In this document: one piece after another, positions 24,838 to 33,130 of the stretch
Layout: each line of letters starts with the position of its first letter
How positions within the stretch are numbered: the stretch's first letter is position 1
Source: an uncultured Eubacteriales bacterium
GTDB lineage: Bacteria; Bacillota; Clostridia; Oscillospirales; CAG-272
DNA: 64,000 nucleotides
NCBI GenBank assembly: GCA_958352145.1
Contig: CATWNM010000005.1
Span: 1-64,000, forward strand
Direction of reading: 5' to 3'
Made by a program: the position numbers and the translations under genes
Notes under the pieces: generated by a model
Databases searched by the model: none
The model's input: the letters and a program-made list of their open reading frames with translations, nothing else
Told to the model about the DNA's origin: nothing

Positions 24838-25874
24838 AGACGTGCCGCCTCGCAGACCAGCGTTTCGAGACGGCCGAAATCACTGTTTTCGCTTTTGATT
24901 TGCAGGTCCGCCTCTTGGCATAAAGACAGAACTGCGCTGATTTTATCAAGCGAATGTTTGGCGGCGGCCGCCGCGTAAATTTTTGCGCGGTATTCGTTCA
25001 TTTTCAGGCGCTTTGCAATGTCAGGCACGCGCATACCGTCGTCCAGGCAGACACGGATGCGATAGAGGTCGATGTATGTGCCGTATATGCCGGCGAAAGC
25101 GGCCGCAGGCCGTGCGCGTTTTTCCTCCATGCGGCAGAGGATCGCGAGCGCGCTGTCCGGATCTCCTGCAAGGATGGCGTTGGACAGACCGAACGGCTCG
25201 AGTTGACCGGTTTCGCAGCAGATCGCTTCGATGTCCGCTTCGGTGAGTTGGCTGCGTCCGTGTGTGTGCAGGTAAGCGCACAGTTTTTCGATTTCTCCCG
25301 CAAGCGTCATCATATCGCTGCCCGCAAGACTGATCAGGGCGCGCAGTTCCGCCTCGCCGGCTTTTATGCCTTCAGTTCCGAAATGTTTGTCTGCCCATGC
25401 GTTTAGCTGGCGGAGTCCGGCGCGCGGAAAGTAGGCGGTTTTCGCCGCCGCGTCCAGCGCTTTGAAAAGTGATGAGGGGCGGTTGATCTTCCCGGATTTC
25501 GCAATGCCGTAATCCAGCGCGCCGCTTGGTATGTTTATGAGTATAACCGCGTAGTCGTAGTTTTTTGCTTCTTCGAGAAAATCGCAGAGCGCGGACGTTT
25601 CGGTCGCTTTTAATTCGTTAAAATTGAACGCGCAAAGTTCGATCAGCTTTTTTTCTTCAAAGACTGGTGGCGTGACGAGCGCGTCGGCTGCTGCGCCGGC
25701 GGTAAAGTTGTCCGGGGAAAATAAAATATGGTTGAAAGGCGCGTACGGGGAATCGCCGACTACGGCGCGGCGAATTTCACTGGCATAATATCGCTTCAGA
25801 TAGTCTTCTTCACCGAACAGAAGATAAGCGCCGTAGGGGTTTTTTGCTTCTTTTTTAATATCGATCGCAGCCAT
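24834..25874 (-). CDS. holA: DNA polymerase III subunit delta
   Basis: The 346-residue clamp-loader subunit shows 'PYGAYLLFGEEDYLKRYYASEI' at the N-terminus (the phenylalanine/glycine loop of HolA), an AAA+-like middle domain and the all-helical C-terminus ('EPFGLSNAILAGDPDSALAILCRMEEK'). It opens the sliding clamp within the DnaX complex. It lies 8 bp after the DUF1934 gene. Confidence 0.9.
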   Translation of the reverse strand: MAAIDIKKEAKNPYGAYLLFGEEDYLKRYYASEIRRAVVGDSPYAPFNHILFSPDNFTAGAAADALVTPPVFEEKKLIELCAFNFNELKATETSALCDFLEEAKNYDYAVILINIPSGALDYGIAKSGKINRPSSLFKALDAAAKTAYFPRAGLRQLNAWADKHFGTEGIKAGEAELRALISLAGSDMMTLAGEIEKLCAYLHTHGRSQLTEADIEAICCETGQLEPFGLSNAILAGDPDSALAILCRMEEKRARPAAAFAGIYGTYIDLYRIRVCLDDGMRVPDIAKRLKMNEYRAKIYAAAAAKHSLDKISAVLSLCQEADLQIKSENSDFGRLETLVCEAARL

Positions 25875-25882
25875 TTTTGACC

Positions 25883-26374
25883 TCAGTTCAAAATTGAAAG
25901 TTTCAGGTTGGTTTTTTCAGTCAGCGTGCCGCCCATCTCCACCAGATATTCTGCGGAGAAGACGCCGCCGCTGAAAGAAATGGCGTTGTTCATATGCACA
26001 GTGCTTACGCAAAGCTCGATTGGAAAATAGGGCGTTTCATACATGCAGAAATGACGCCGGCCCTGCTCGAAAACCAGCGCGGTTGAAACGGTTCCTTCCC
26101 GCGTAAGGCTTACGAGCGTGGGATTTTTTTGATCGAAGCAGATGCGGGTTGTGGAACCTTCCATGCCGGTAATTTCAGACTCGTTGTATTCGATTTCAAT
26201 GCGGCCGCTCTCCTCGGAAATTGTGCAGTCGGTGGTCAGGGTCGTGGTTTCGGACGCTGCAGCAGTGCGCGACGAGTCCGCGCCGCCGTGAAGCGTCAAA
26301 CGGTCTTCTGTGTCGTATTGCAGGATAGTGGAAACGATTTCGGCTTTCGCCGTTCTTTTTTTGATGACTGACAT
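25883..26374 (-). CDS. DUF1934 domain protein
   Basis: The 163-residue protein forms a lipocalin-like beta barrel in known relatives (YwiB of Bacillus). The family pattern is 'RIEIEYNESEITGMEGSTTRICF', 'LVFEQGRRHFCMYETPYFPIELCVSTVHMNNAI' and the closing 'EYLVEMGGTLTEKTNLKLSI'. Ligand and function are unknown. It is the first gene of the leftward block that runs to the serpin gene and is divergent from the SleB-like gene. Confidence 0.88.
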   Translation of the reverse strand: MSVIKKRTAKAEIVSTILQYDTEDRLTLHGGADSSRTAAASETTTLTTDCTISEESGRIEIEYNESEITGMEGSTTRICFDQKNPTLVSLTREGTVSTALVFEQGRRHFCMYETPYFPIELCVSTVHMNNAISFSGGVFSAEYLVEMGGTLTEKTNLKLSILN

Positions 26375-26577
26375 TTTATTTGATCCTTAAACATTTTTCA
26401 GGTTAAATATATCATATGCGCGTCTTAAAGTCAACCGTTGCGGAATTTCTCATTATTTGCCTCGCGTGCGCGCCGTTTTTTTGCTCACACTACATATGAT
26501 AACCGTTTCAACCTCTATGGAAATTTCGGCGTGATTCCGAGGGCAAACGGTAAAATTTGAAGTATGAGGTGGATTGT

Positions 26578-26973
26578 ATGAAAAAAATCTGCGCAGTTTT
26601 GCTTTTATCCGCGGCGCTGTGCGTTGGTGCAGGCGCGGTGGCGCCCCGGGAGTACTTGGCAAAGGCCATTGCAGTAGGGACGCATGGAGAACCGTTTGTG
26701 GTCAAGGTCGCTTATGGTGAAATGCTTTTGCGCCGTATGGAGAGCGAGCTTTTTCCGGATACGCTTCCGGCGCTTGTATATGCGATGCGGCAGAGCGACG
26801 CCGTCCGCCGCGCGCTGCCTGGCGACGCTGATCTGTGTGCGGCGGATATTGCGGCGCAAAATTTGAAATTTACGGGCGGCGCTTTGTACGTTGCAAAATG
26901 GAAAGACGTAGAAAACACGCCGCTTTCCATGCGGAGCGGCGTGCGGTTTTACGATTGGTTTTTCTATTCCTGA
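26578..26973 (+). CDS. short secreted SleB-like cell wall hydrolase, active site altered
   Basis: The 131-residue protein has a cleavable signal (MKKICAVLLLSAALCVGAGAVA). What follows resembles the SleB/CwlJ hydrolase domain: 'LAKAIAVGTHGEPFVVKVAYGEMLLRRMESELFPDTLPALVY' parallels the family pattern with GEP and FPdT, and 'GGALYVAKWKD' parallels the GALyy motif. In the family this begins with Glu-Ala-Arg-Gly-Glu; here the first Glu position is Gly and only the second Glu remains. The central part is also short. It may be inactive or use another residue. ATG 26578 follows GAGGTGG. Its last 10 bp overlap the tail of rnr on the other strand. Confidence 0.6.
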   Translation: MKKICAVLLLSAALCVGAGAVAPREYLAKAIAVGTHGEPFVVKVAYGEMLLRRMESELFPDTLPALVYAMRQSDAVRRALPGDADLCAADIAAQNLKFTGGALYVAKWKDVENTPLSMRSGVRFYDWFFYS

Positions 26974-29054
26974 GGCAAATTTTCTTCGGCTGGTTCCATA
27001 TAGATCCGGCGGCGCAGGACATTGGCCTCGGTAATGCAGACGCGCATCGGCTGTCCTAAGCGGTATATGGTTTTGCCGCGGCCAAGCGTCCGCGCGGCTT
27101 CGTTAAATGAAAATCCCTCTCCGAGTTTTTCAAGCGGTATCAATCCCTCGCAGGTGTTTTCCAGTTCGCAGAAAAGACCGAACGGCGTTACGGAACTGAT
27201 AACTGCGTCGAATATGCCGCCGACTTCTTTCTGCATATAGATGACTTTATAGAGATCCTCTATATCCCGTTCGGCCGTCATGGCGCGCAGTTCGTTATCG
27301 CTGGAGGCTTCGGCGCTGGCTTTGGCAAAGCGCGCGTATTTGGATACCGCGGCGCCCGCACCGTTTTCTAAGGCGTATTTTAAAATCCGGTGCACGGAGA
27401 GATCGGGATAGCGGCGGATTGGGGAAGTGAAGTGGCAGTAGTAAGAAAGACCTAGCCCAAAATGATCGGCGCGTTTTTCACTGTATTTTGCTTTCATCTG
27501 CGCGCGCAGCGTCACGCGGGATACGACGCGCGCGATACCTTTTTCCTCCGCTTCGCGCAGGATCGGCGCAAACGAGGCGGTCGTCAGTTTCTTTTGCCGC
27601 AGAGACAGAATGGACAGCCCTGCATTGTGTATGAAATTTTTATATGCAGTCAGTTTGTCTTCGTCCGGCGCTTCGTGAATGCGGAAGACGCAGGGAAGCT
27701 GATGCATGCACATATAGCGCGCGACGGCTTCATTTGCCGTCAGCATAAATTGTTCGATCAGACGCTCGGCGTCTCCCCGGCTGCGCCGGATAATATCGAC
27801 CGGCATGCCCTCCTCGTTCAGAATAAATTTGGCTTCCGCGCTTTCCAGTTCCAGCACCCCGCGAGCGTCTGCACGGTGCGCCAATATTTTATAGAGCGGG
27901 TACATGGATAAAAGCTGTTTGTAGACTGGCTTATATTTTTCATAGTAGGGAGAATGCGTGTGGTTTCTGAAAAGGTCGTTTACCTCACTGTAAACGCCGC
28001 GTACTTTGGAGCGGATAATCGTGTTCTCAATTCTGCAGTCTGTGATTGCGCCGGTATGATCCAGCGTGATCAGCGCGCTGAGCGCGTATTTGTCTGTCCC
28101 TGCATCGAGCGAGCACGCGCCGTTCGAGAGGCATTCGGGCAGCATAGGCACGACCTTGTCCGTAAAATATATGCTCGTGCCGCGGGCAAACGCCTCTTTG
28201 TCTACCGGCGTACCGTAACGCACATAATACGATACGTCGGCGATATGCACGCCGAGGATGTAACCGTCGCGTGTGACCTCAAGCGAAATCGCGTCGTCCA
28301 AATCTTTTGCGTCCGCGCCGTCGATTGTAAAAATTACGCTGTCGCGCAGATCCAGCCGGCCGCTTGTGGAAAGCGGCGTCGCGGCGGCTTTTTCCGCCGC
28401 ATAAACGGCTTTCTCGGGAAATATGGTGCGTATGCCATGTTCCAGCAATACGGCTTCGTAGTTCGCGCCCAGCGATTCTGCCCGGCCAAGTACGCGGAGA
28501 ATTTCGCCTTTGGGCGCGCGCGTTTGATCCCCGTAATCGGTTATTTTGCAGAGCACTTTGTCGCCGTCGGCGGCTTCGGGATGCGCCGCGACTTTTATCT
28601 CAAAGAAAAAATGCGGATTGTCGGGACGCACGCGGCAGACGGGAGCGCCGCGCCTTGTATGTCCGCGTTCAAAGTAGGTGCCGCAGCATGTTTCGATCCC
28701 GCGCTGCTTGATCTCGCAGACGCTGCCCTCCGCATGGTATTTTCGGTCGGGTTTTGGAATCAGATCGCGCTTTTTTACGCGGATTGCAACACGATCGCCA
28801 GTTAAGGCACCGCCGCAATTTTTTGCAGGAATGAAAATATCGTCGGTCAAGTGAAAGCCCTCATCGGCCGTCACAAATCCGAACCCCCGTTCGCTTCCCG
28901 AGAAAATGCCTTCAATGATCGTCGTACGTGCGCTATGCGCCGCTTTCCCACTTTTATTTTGATGCTTTACAGCTTCTCCCGCGGCCGCGCGTTTTTTTTC
29001 TGCGCGTTTTTCCGCATGATGGGAGAAGCTTTTTTTTGAATTCTTTTTTCGCAT
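26964..29054 (-). CDS. rnr: ribonuclease R
   Basis: The 696-residue 3'-5' exoribonuclease has a Lys/His-rich N-terminal tail (1-45), cold-shock-like domains ('GSERGFGFVTADE', 'DIFIPAKNCGGALTGDRVAIRV', about 48-200), the RNB catalytic domain with the Asp cluster in 'TIDGADAKDLDDAISLE' and 'HYCHFTSPIRRYPDLSVHRIL', and a C-terminal S1 domain ('GGIFDAVISSVTPFGLFCELENTCEGLIPLE'). It degrades structured RNA and takes part in rRNA and tmRNA quality control. Unlike many Clostridia, smpB is not directly next to it. secG lies just upstream in the same direction. Confidence 0.94.
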   Translation of the reverse strand: MRKKNSKKSFSHHAEKRAEKKRAAAGEAVKHQNKSGKAAHSARTTIIEGIFSGSERGFGFVTADEGFHLTDDIFIPAKNCGGALTGDRVAIRVKKRDLIPKPDRKYHAEGSVCEIKQRGIETCCGTYFERGHTRRGAPVCRVRPDNPHFFFEIKVAAHPEAADGDKVLCKITDYGDQTRAPKGEILRVLGRAESLGANYEAVLLEHGIRTIFPEKAVYAAEKAAATPLSTSGRLDLRDSVIFTIDGADAKDLDDAISLEVTRDGYILGVHIADVSYYVRYGTPVDKEAFARGTSIYFTDKVVPMLPECLSNGACSLDAGTDKYALSALITLDHTGAITDCRIENTIIRSKVRGVYSEVNDLFRNHTHSPYYEKYKPVYKQLLSMYPLYKILAHRADARGVLELESAEAKFILNEEGMPVDIIRRSRGDAERLIEQFMLTANEAVARYMCMHQLPCVFRIHEAPDEDKLTAYKNFIHNAGLSILSLRQKKLTTASFAPILREAEEKGIARVVSRVTLRAQMKAKYSEKRADHFGLGLSYYCHFTSPIRRYPDLSVHRILKYALENGAGAAVSKYARFAKASAEASSDNELRAMTAERDIEDLYKVIYMQKEVGGIFDAVISSVTPFGLFCELENTCEGLIPLEKLGEGFSFNEAARTLGRGKTIYRLGQPMRVCITEANVLRRRIYMEPAEENLPQE

Positions 29055-29107
29055 GCGCTAAGTTAACCTCGTTTTGTTATGGGGGATAAGATCGAAGATG
29101 AAGATAA

Positions 29108-29155
29108 TAAAGGAATCCGCTTTTTAGTATAAACCAAAAGCGGATTCTGTAAACT
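29108..29155 (-). terminator. terminator of secG
   Basis: On the minus strand AGAATCCGCTTTT pairs with AAAAGCGGATTC around a GGTTTATACT-type loop, then CTTTATTATC. It lies 12 bp after the secG stop, and would separate secG from rnr. Confidence 0.7.
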
Positions 29156-29166
29156 CGTAATTTGAT

Positions 29167-29550
29167 TTATTCAGCCGGCGTGGTTGTATCTTCGGTGGCT
29201 GACGTGGTTTCGTGATCGTGATCATCTTCGGAGTCGGCCGTTGTCACAATGCCTTCATAGCCTTCTGCGCCCGGAAGGCCGAAATCCACATTCGCGTTAT
29301 AATTGATGTCGGGCTGGATAGCATATACGGCAATGACGACAGCGACAAAAACGATCGCGACCACAGTTGTCGCCGTGGAAAGCATTTTATCAATCGCTTT
29401 GCCCTTGGTTTTTCCAAAAAAAGTTTCCGCGCCGCCGGCAATCGTACCGGACAGATTTTTCGCTTTGCCATGTTGCATCAGCACCGCAATCACGAGAAAA
29501 ACCGCGCAGACTAAAAGAATGATTCCCAATATCAGTTCAAAAGTACTCAT
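29167..29550 (-). CDS. secG: preprotein translocase subunit SecG
   Basis: The 127-residue membrane protein has the SecG pattern: helix 1 (about 4-24) followed by 'MQHGKAKNLSGTIAGGAETFFGK', the conserved cytoplasmic loop, then helix 2 (about 57-78). An acidic, Thr-rich tail (about 80-127) follows, longer than in most SecG proteins and with an HDH patch. ATG 29550 has GGAGGATAG 8 bases upstream; an extension to 29670 is not conserved. Confidence 0.92.
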   Translation of the reverse strand: MSTFELILGIILLVCAVFLVIAVLMQHGKAKNLSGTIAGGAETFFGKTKGKAIDKMLSTATTVVAIVFVAVVIAVYAIQPDINYNANVDFGLPGAEGYEGIVTTADSEDDHDHETTSATEDTTTPAE

Positions 29551-29810
29551 GTCCGAGCTATCCTCCAAAAATTTCAACGAAATTCTTTTTATTTCAAAGA
29601 TGCATATACAAGCATGCGCTTGCAACGCAAAATACATTTTAGCATATGAAACGTTAAAAATCAATACCAATTTAAAAATTCTGCCAAAAATATATTTTAA
29701 TATTCAAAACAAAACAGTGATTTTTTTGTATTGCCATATTTATATCAATATGGTACTATATTGCAGGAGCATTTATTTTTGTAAACTAATTTGTAAATGG
29801 GAGCGATGGG

Positions 29811-30761
29811 ATGAAAGAGCGGTTCAGAAATCCGATTACCGAAGACGGCGCGGATCCGTTCGTTGTATTTTTTGAAGGAAAATATTATTATGTTTACAGC
29901 GCGGCGGGCGGATTGTATGTCAGCAGCGCGGAAAATATTCATAAGCTGAGCCGGGACGGAAAAAATGTATTTGCGCCGCCGGAGGGTACGCCGTATTCCA
30001 AGAATTACTGGGCGCCTGAGATTCATTTGATCGGCGGCAGGTGGTATTTGTATGTTGCTGCGGACGACGGCTGCAATGCAAATCATCGAATGTATGTTCT
30101 CGAATCGGAGAACGGACGTCCGGACGGCGTCTACAAAATGCTGGGGAAAATTACAGATCCTTCGGATTGCTGGGCGATCGACGGCACGGTGCTGGTTTTT
30201 GGCGGCAGGCTGTATTTTGTCTGGTCGGGCTGGGAGAAGGCTGGTGATGGAGTACAGAATATTTATATCGCGCCCATGTCTTCTCCGGCGGAAATCTGCG
30301 GCGAACGCGTGTTGCTTTCTGCGCCGGATCATGCGTGGGAGTGCCGGGGCGCGGGGGTATCAAAATCCGGCAAACTGCTGCCTAAGGTGAACGAGGGGCC
30401 GCAGATCTTATATAAAGACGATGCCATTCATATTATCTATTCCGCCAGCGGAAGCTGGTGCAGGCACTATTGTCTCGGGCGACTGACGTTTCGCGGCGGA
30501 GATCCGCTGGATCCGAAATGCTGGCAAAAATATGGCGAACCGGTGTTCAGCGAGTACGAAGGCGCTTATGGCCCCGGGCATTGTTCGTTTACGAAAAGCG
30601 TGGATGGCCGCGAAGATTTTATTATCTATCATGCGCGTCGGGACGCTGACGGCGGATGGACGGGTCGAGGCATGCGCGCCCAGCCTTTCACCTGGGATAA
30701 AGACGTGCCGGTATTCGGCCGTCCGGTTTCGCCGGAGGAATGGGTGGAAATCCCTGTCTGA
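29811..30761 (+). CDS. glycoside hydrolase family 43 enzyme
   Basis: The 316-residue protein is a five-bladed beta-propeller GH43-type enzyme without signal peptide, hence cytoplasmic. The expected acidic triad is visible: base D15 ('EDGADPFVVF'), pKa modulator D124 ('CWAIDGTVL') and acid E195 ('KVNEGPQIL'). 'YWAPEIHLIGGRWYLYVA' and 'GAYGPGHCSFTKS' are further blade motifs. GH43 members act on alpha-arabinosides or beta-xylosides; the layout is closest to arabinanase-like subfamilies, but specificity cannot be settled. An aldose epimerase gene follows about 65 bp downstream and is probably in the same operon. Confidence 0.88.
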   Translation: MKERFRNPITEDGADPFVVFFEGKYYYVYSAAGGLYVSSAENIHKLSRDGKNVFAPPEGTPYSKNYWAPEIHLIGGRWYLYVAADDGCNANHRMYVLESENGRPDGVYKMLGKITDPSDCWAIDGTVLVFGGRLYFVWSGWEKAGDGVQNIYIAPMSSPAEICGERVLLSAPDHAWECRGAGVSKSGKLLPKVNEGPQILYKDDAIHIIYSASGSWCRHYCLGRLTFRGGDPLDPKCWQKYGEPVFSEYEGAYGPGHCSFTKSVDGREDFIIYHARRDADGGWTGRGMRAQPFTWDKDVPVFGRPVSPEEWVEIPV

Positions 30762-30826
30762 GGCGGGTGCCGTGATTGTTGGTTTATTGAATCAAATGAA
30801 TAAATTGAATGCAAGAGGGTAAGATT

Positions 30827-31705
30827 TTGAAATACATATTGGAAAATGAACAATTAAAAGTTATGGTGGATACAAAAGGGGCCGAGCTTCAGAGCCTCTA
30901 TTCCAAAGCGCTGGAAAAGGAATATCTATGGCAGCCCGGCGCGGAAATATGGAATGCGCATTCGATCCTTTTGTTCCCGAATCCGGGACGCATTGCGCAT
31001 GACCGCACGATTATCGGGGGAAAAGAATATCCGGCAACCATGCATGGATTTGCCAAGGACATGGAGTTTACGGCTGCGGAAGCGTCAAATGCGCGGCTTG
31101 TGCTGGAATTGGCTGCAAATCCTGAAACGCGGTTTTTCTTTCCGTATGCCTTTTTGTTCCGCGTAATTTTTGCACTTAAAGAGGACGTGCTGGAGCAGCG
31201 CCTGGAGGTTGTCAACCGGGACGATCAGACGATCTATTTCTCCCTCGGCGCACATCCCGGCTTTTATTGTCCGATCGATCTTTCCGAAAGCGGCGACGAT
31301 TATGTCCTGCGGTTTGACCGTCCTCAGGAGATCGAGCTTTTGGAAAGCGAGCCGGGAACCCGGCTGCTGACCGGCAGGAAGACGCCGCTGACCAAGGGCA
31401 GCGCCGAAATTTTCGTCGGCGAACATTTTTTTGATAATGGTCCGATGCTGTATGGCAACGTGCAGGCGGATACGATCACGCTGCTGTCTAAAAAATCAGG
31501 ACGTTTCGTCGAAATGGGTATTCGGAATTTTCCGTACATGTGTCTTTGGGGCGTAGGTTCGAAGATGCAGATCCTCTGCATCGAGCCGTGGTGCGGTATG
31601 AGTGACCTGACGCATACGGATCATGTATGGGAGACAAAGCTTGGAATTGAAAAAGCGGAAGTGGGCGAAACCTTTGTGCGCACGCTGACCTATCGTGTCG
31701 GTTGA
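30827..31705 (+). CDS. aldose 1-epimerase family protein
   Basis: The 292-residue protein matches the LacX/YihR-like branch of aldose 1-epimerases: 'QPGAEIWNAHSILLFPNPGRI', 'MHGFAKDMEF' with the catalytic-site His, 'FSLGAHPGFYCPI' with the second His, and 'CIEPWCGMSDL' with Glu. It should interconvert sugar anomers. TTG 30827 is preferred because GAGGGT lies 7 bases before it; ATG 30809 would place that site inside the gene. It follows the GH43 gene, consistent with handling the released sugar. Confidence 0.87.
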   Translation: MKYILENEQLKVMVDTKGAELQSLYSKALEKEYLWQPGAEIWNAHSILLFPNPGRIAHDRTIIGGKEYPATMHGFAKDMEFTAAEASNARLVLELAANPETRFFFPYAFLFRVIFALKEDVLEQRLEVVNRDDQTIYFSLGAHPGFYCPIDLSESGDDYVLRFDRPQEIELLESEPGTRLLTGRKTPLTKGSAEIFVGEHFFDNGPMLYGNVQADTITLLSKKSGRFVEMGIRNFPYMCLWGVGSKMQILCIEPWCGMSDLTHTDHVWETKLGIEKAEVGETFVRTLTYRVG

Positions 31706-31713
31706 AAAAAGTA

Positions 31714-31742
31714 TTGCATTTTGCACGGCAATGTGCTATAAT
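31714..31742 (+). promoter_or_regulatory. promoter of the pheST T-box transcript
   Basis: TTGCAT (31714-31719) and TATAAT (31737-31742) with a 17-bp spacer, and TGC directly before the -10 (extended -10). It lies just upstream of the T-box leader. Confidence 0.65.
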
Positions 31743-31747
31743 TCTAA

Positions 31748-31995
31748 TATTAAAGGCATAGATGAAGTTTGCTGTGTCCGGCAAAGCGTATACAGAGAGA
31801 ACCGCCTGGGCTGCGAGCGGTTTTGCGTTTGGACATGTGCGTTTCGCTTCGGAGCCGGCAGGGTGAATCAGAAGTAGCCCGGTCCGGGCGCTCCCGTTAC
31901 AGAGCGGTAAAGTGTCGGCTTTATGTCGGAATGCGGGTGGTACCGCGGATATTTGTCTGAATGTCCGTCCCAATATGGTTGGGACGGACTTTTTT
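31748..31995 (+). promoter_or_regulatory. T-box leader of pheST
   Basis: The leader has the conserved T-box GGGTGGTACCGCGG (31935-31948) followed by a terminator stem GTCCGTCCCAA/TTGGGACGGAC with a T run (31962-31992). The TGGT in the bulge can pair with the ACCA end of an uncharged tRNA with discriminator A. Upstream, a long stem I region contains the AGAGAGAACCGC element and TTC triplets near 31842-31850 that could be the Phe specifier. Uncharged tRNA-Phe should favour the antiterminator and switch on pheST. The specifier was not placed by folding. Confidence 0.88.
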
Positions 31996-32095
31996 GTCTG
32001 CCGAAGGTTGTTTTGACCGTATAGATCGGGCTTAAACATCGGCAAGTCAATATTTTGCAGCGTAAATTTTAATTGTATAAAGAATAGGAGGCGTT

Positions 32096-33118
32096 TTGAA
32101 TTTGAAAGAAATGCTGGAAAAAATCAAAGCTGAAGCGGCGGCAAAGCTGGAGGCGGCCAATGCCGACCTTGAAGCGATCCGTGTGCAGTATCTCGGGAAA
32201 AAGGGAGAACTGACTGGCGTGCTGCGCGGCATGGGGGCACTGAGCGCCGAAGAGCGTCCGAAGATCGGGCAGATGGCCAATGAAGTGCGCGCGTATATTG
32301 AGCAGCGTATTGAAGACCGGCGCGCGGCGCAGGAAGCTGAGGCACTGCAGCAGCGGCTCGACGGCGAGACGGTGGATGTGACCATGCCGGTCGAATCATT
32401 GGCGCGCGGTGCGCGGCATCCGCTTTCGATTGTGCAGACCGAACTTGAGGATATTTTTATCGGCCTTGGATTTGAGATCGCGGAGGGGCCGGAAGTCGAG
32501 TATGATTATTACAATTTCCAGGCGCTCAACATCCCGGAAAATCACCCCGCGCGGGATACGCAGGACACTTTTTATGTAACGGACAAGATTCTGCTTCGTT
32601 CGCAGACGTCTCCGGTGCAGGTGCGTACGATGGAGAAAAAGCGGCCCCCTATCCGCGTGATTTCGCCGGGGCGCGTATATCGTTCGGACGCTGTGGACGC
32701 CACGCATTCGCCGCTCTTTCATCAGCTTGAAGGGCTTGTCGTGGATAAAGGCATTACGATGGGGGATCTGAAGGGTACGCTGGAACTGTTTGCGAAAAAA
32801 ATGTTCGGTGAAAATACGAAAATCCGGTTCCGTCCCCATCATTTCCCGTTCACCGAGCCCTCGGCCGAAGTGGACGTTTCTTGTTTTGTCTGCGGCGGAA
32901 AAGGGTGCGCGCTTTGCAAAGGGGAAGGCTGGATCGAGATTCTCGGCGCGGGCATGGTGCATCCCAATGTGCTTCGGGGCTGTGATATCGACCCGGATGA
33001 ATACAGCGGATTCGCTTTTGGCATGGGAATCGAGCGAATTGTTATGCGCAAATACAATATCAGTGATATGAGGCTGCTTTACGAGAACGATATTCGGTTT
33101 CTCAGGCAGTTTCGGTAA
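32096..33118 (+). CDS. pheS: phenylalanine--tRNA ligase alpha subunit
   Basis: The 340-residue catalytic subunit has the N-terminal coiled-coil (1-85), then class II motifs: 'HPLSIVQTELEDIFIGLGFEIAEGPEVEYDYYNF' (motif 1), 'VISPGRVYRSDAVDATHSPLFHQLEGLVVD' (motif 2) and 'GFAFGMGIERIVMRKYNI' (motif 3). A CxxCxxxCxxC-like insert 'CFVCGGKGCALCKGEG' is present. It charges tRNA-Phe together with PheT. TTG 32096 lies 4 bases after GGAGG; TTG 32102, 10 bases after it, is an alternative. The T-box leader controls it. Confidence 0.95.
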   Translation: MNLKEMLEKIKAEAAAKLEAANADLEAIRVQYLGKKGELTGVLRGMGALSAEERPKIGQMANEVRAYIEQRIEDRRAAQEAEALQQRLDGETVDVTMPVESLARGARHPLSIVQTELEDIFIGLGFEIAEGPEVEYDYYNFQALNIPENHPARDTQDTFYVTDKILLRSQTSPVQVRTMEKKRPPIRVISPGRVYRSDAVDATHSPLFHQLEGLVVDKGITMGDLKGTLELFAKKMFGENTKIRFRPHHFPFTEPSAEVDVSCFVCGGKGCALCKGEGWIEILGAGMVHPNVLRGCDIDPDEYSGFAFGMGIERIVMRKYNISDMRLLYENDIRFLRQFR

Positions 33119-33130
33119 GGAGGCGGACAG

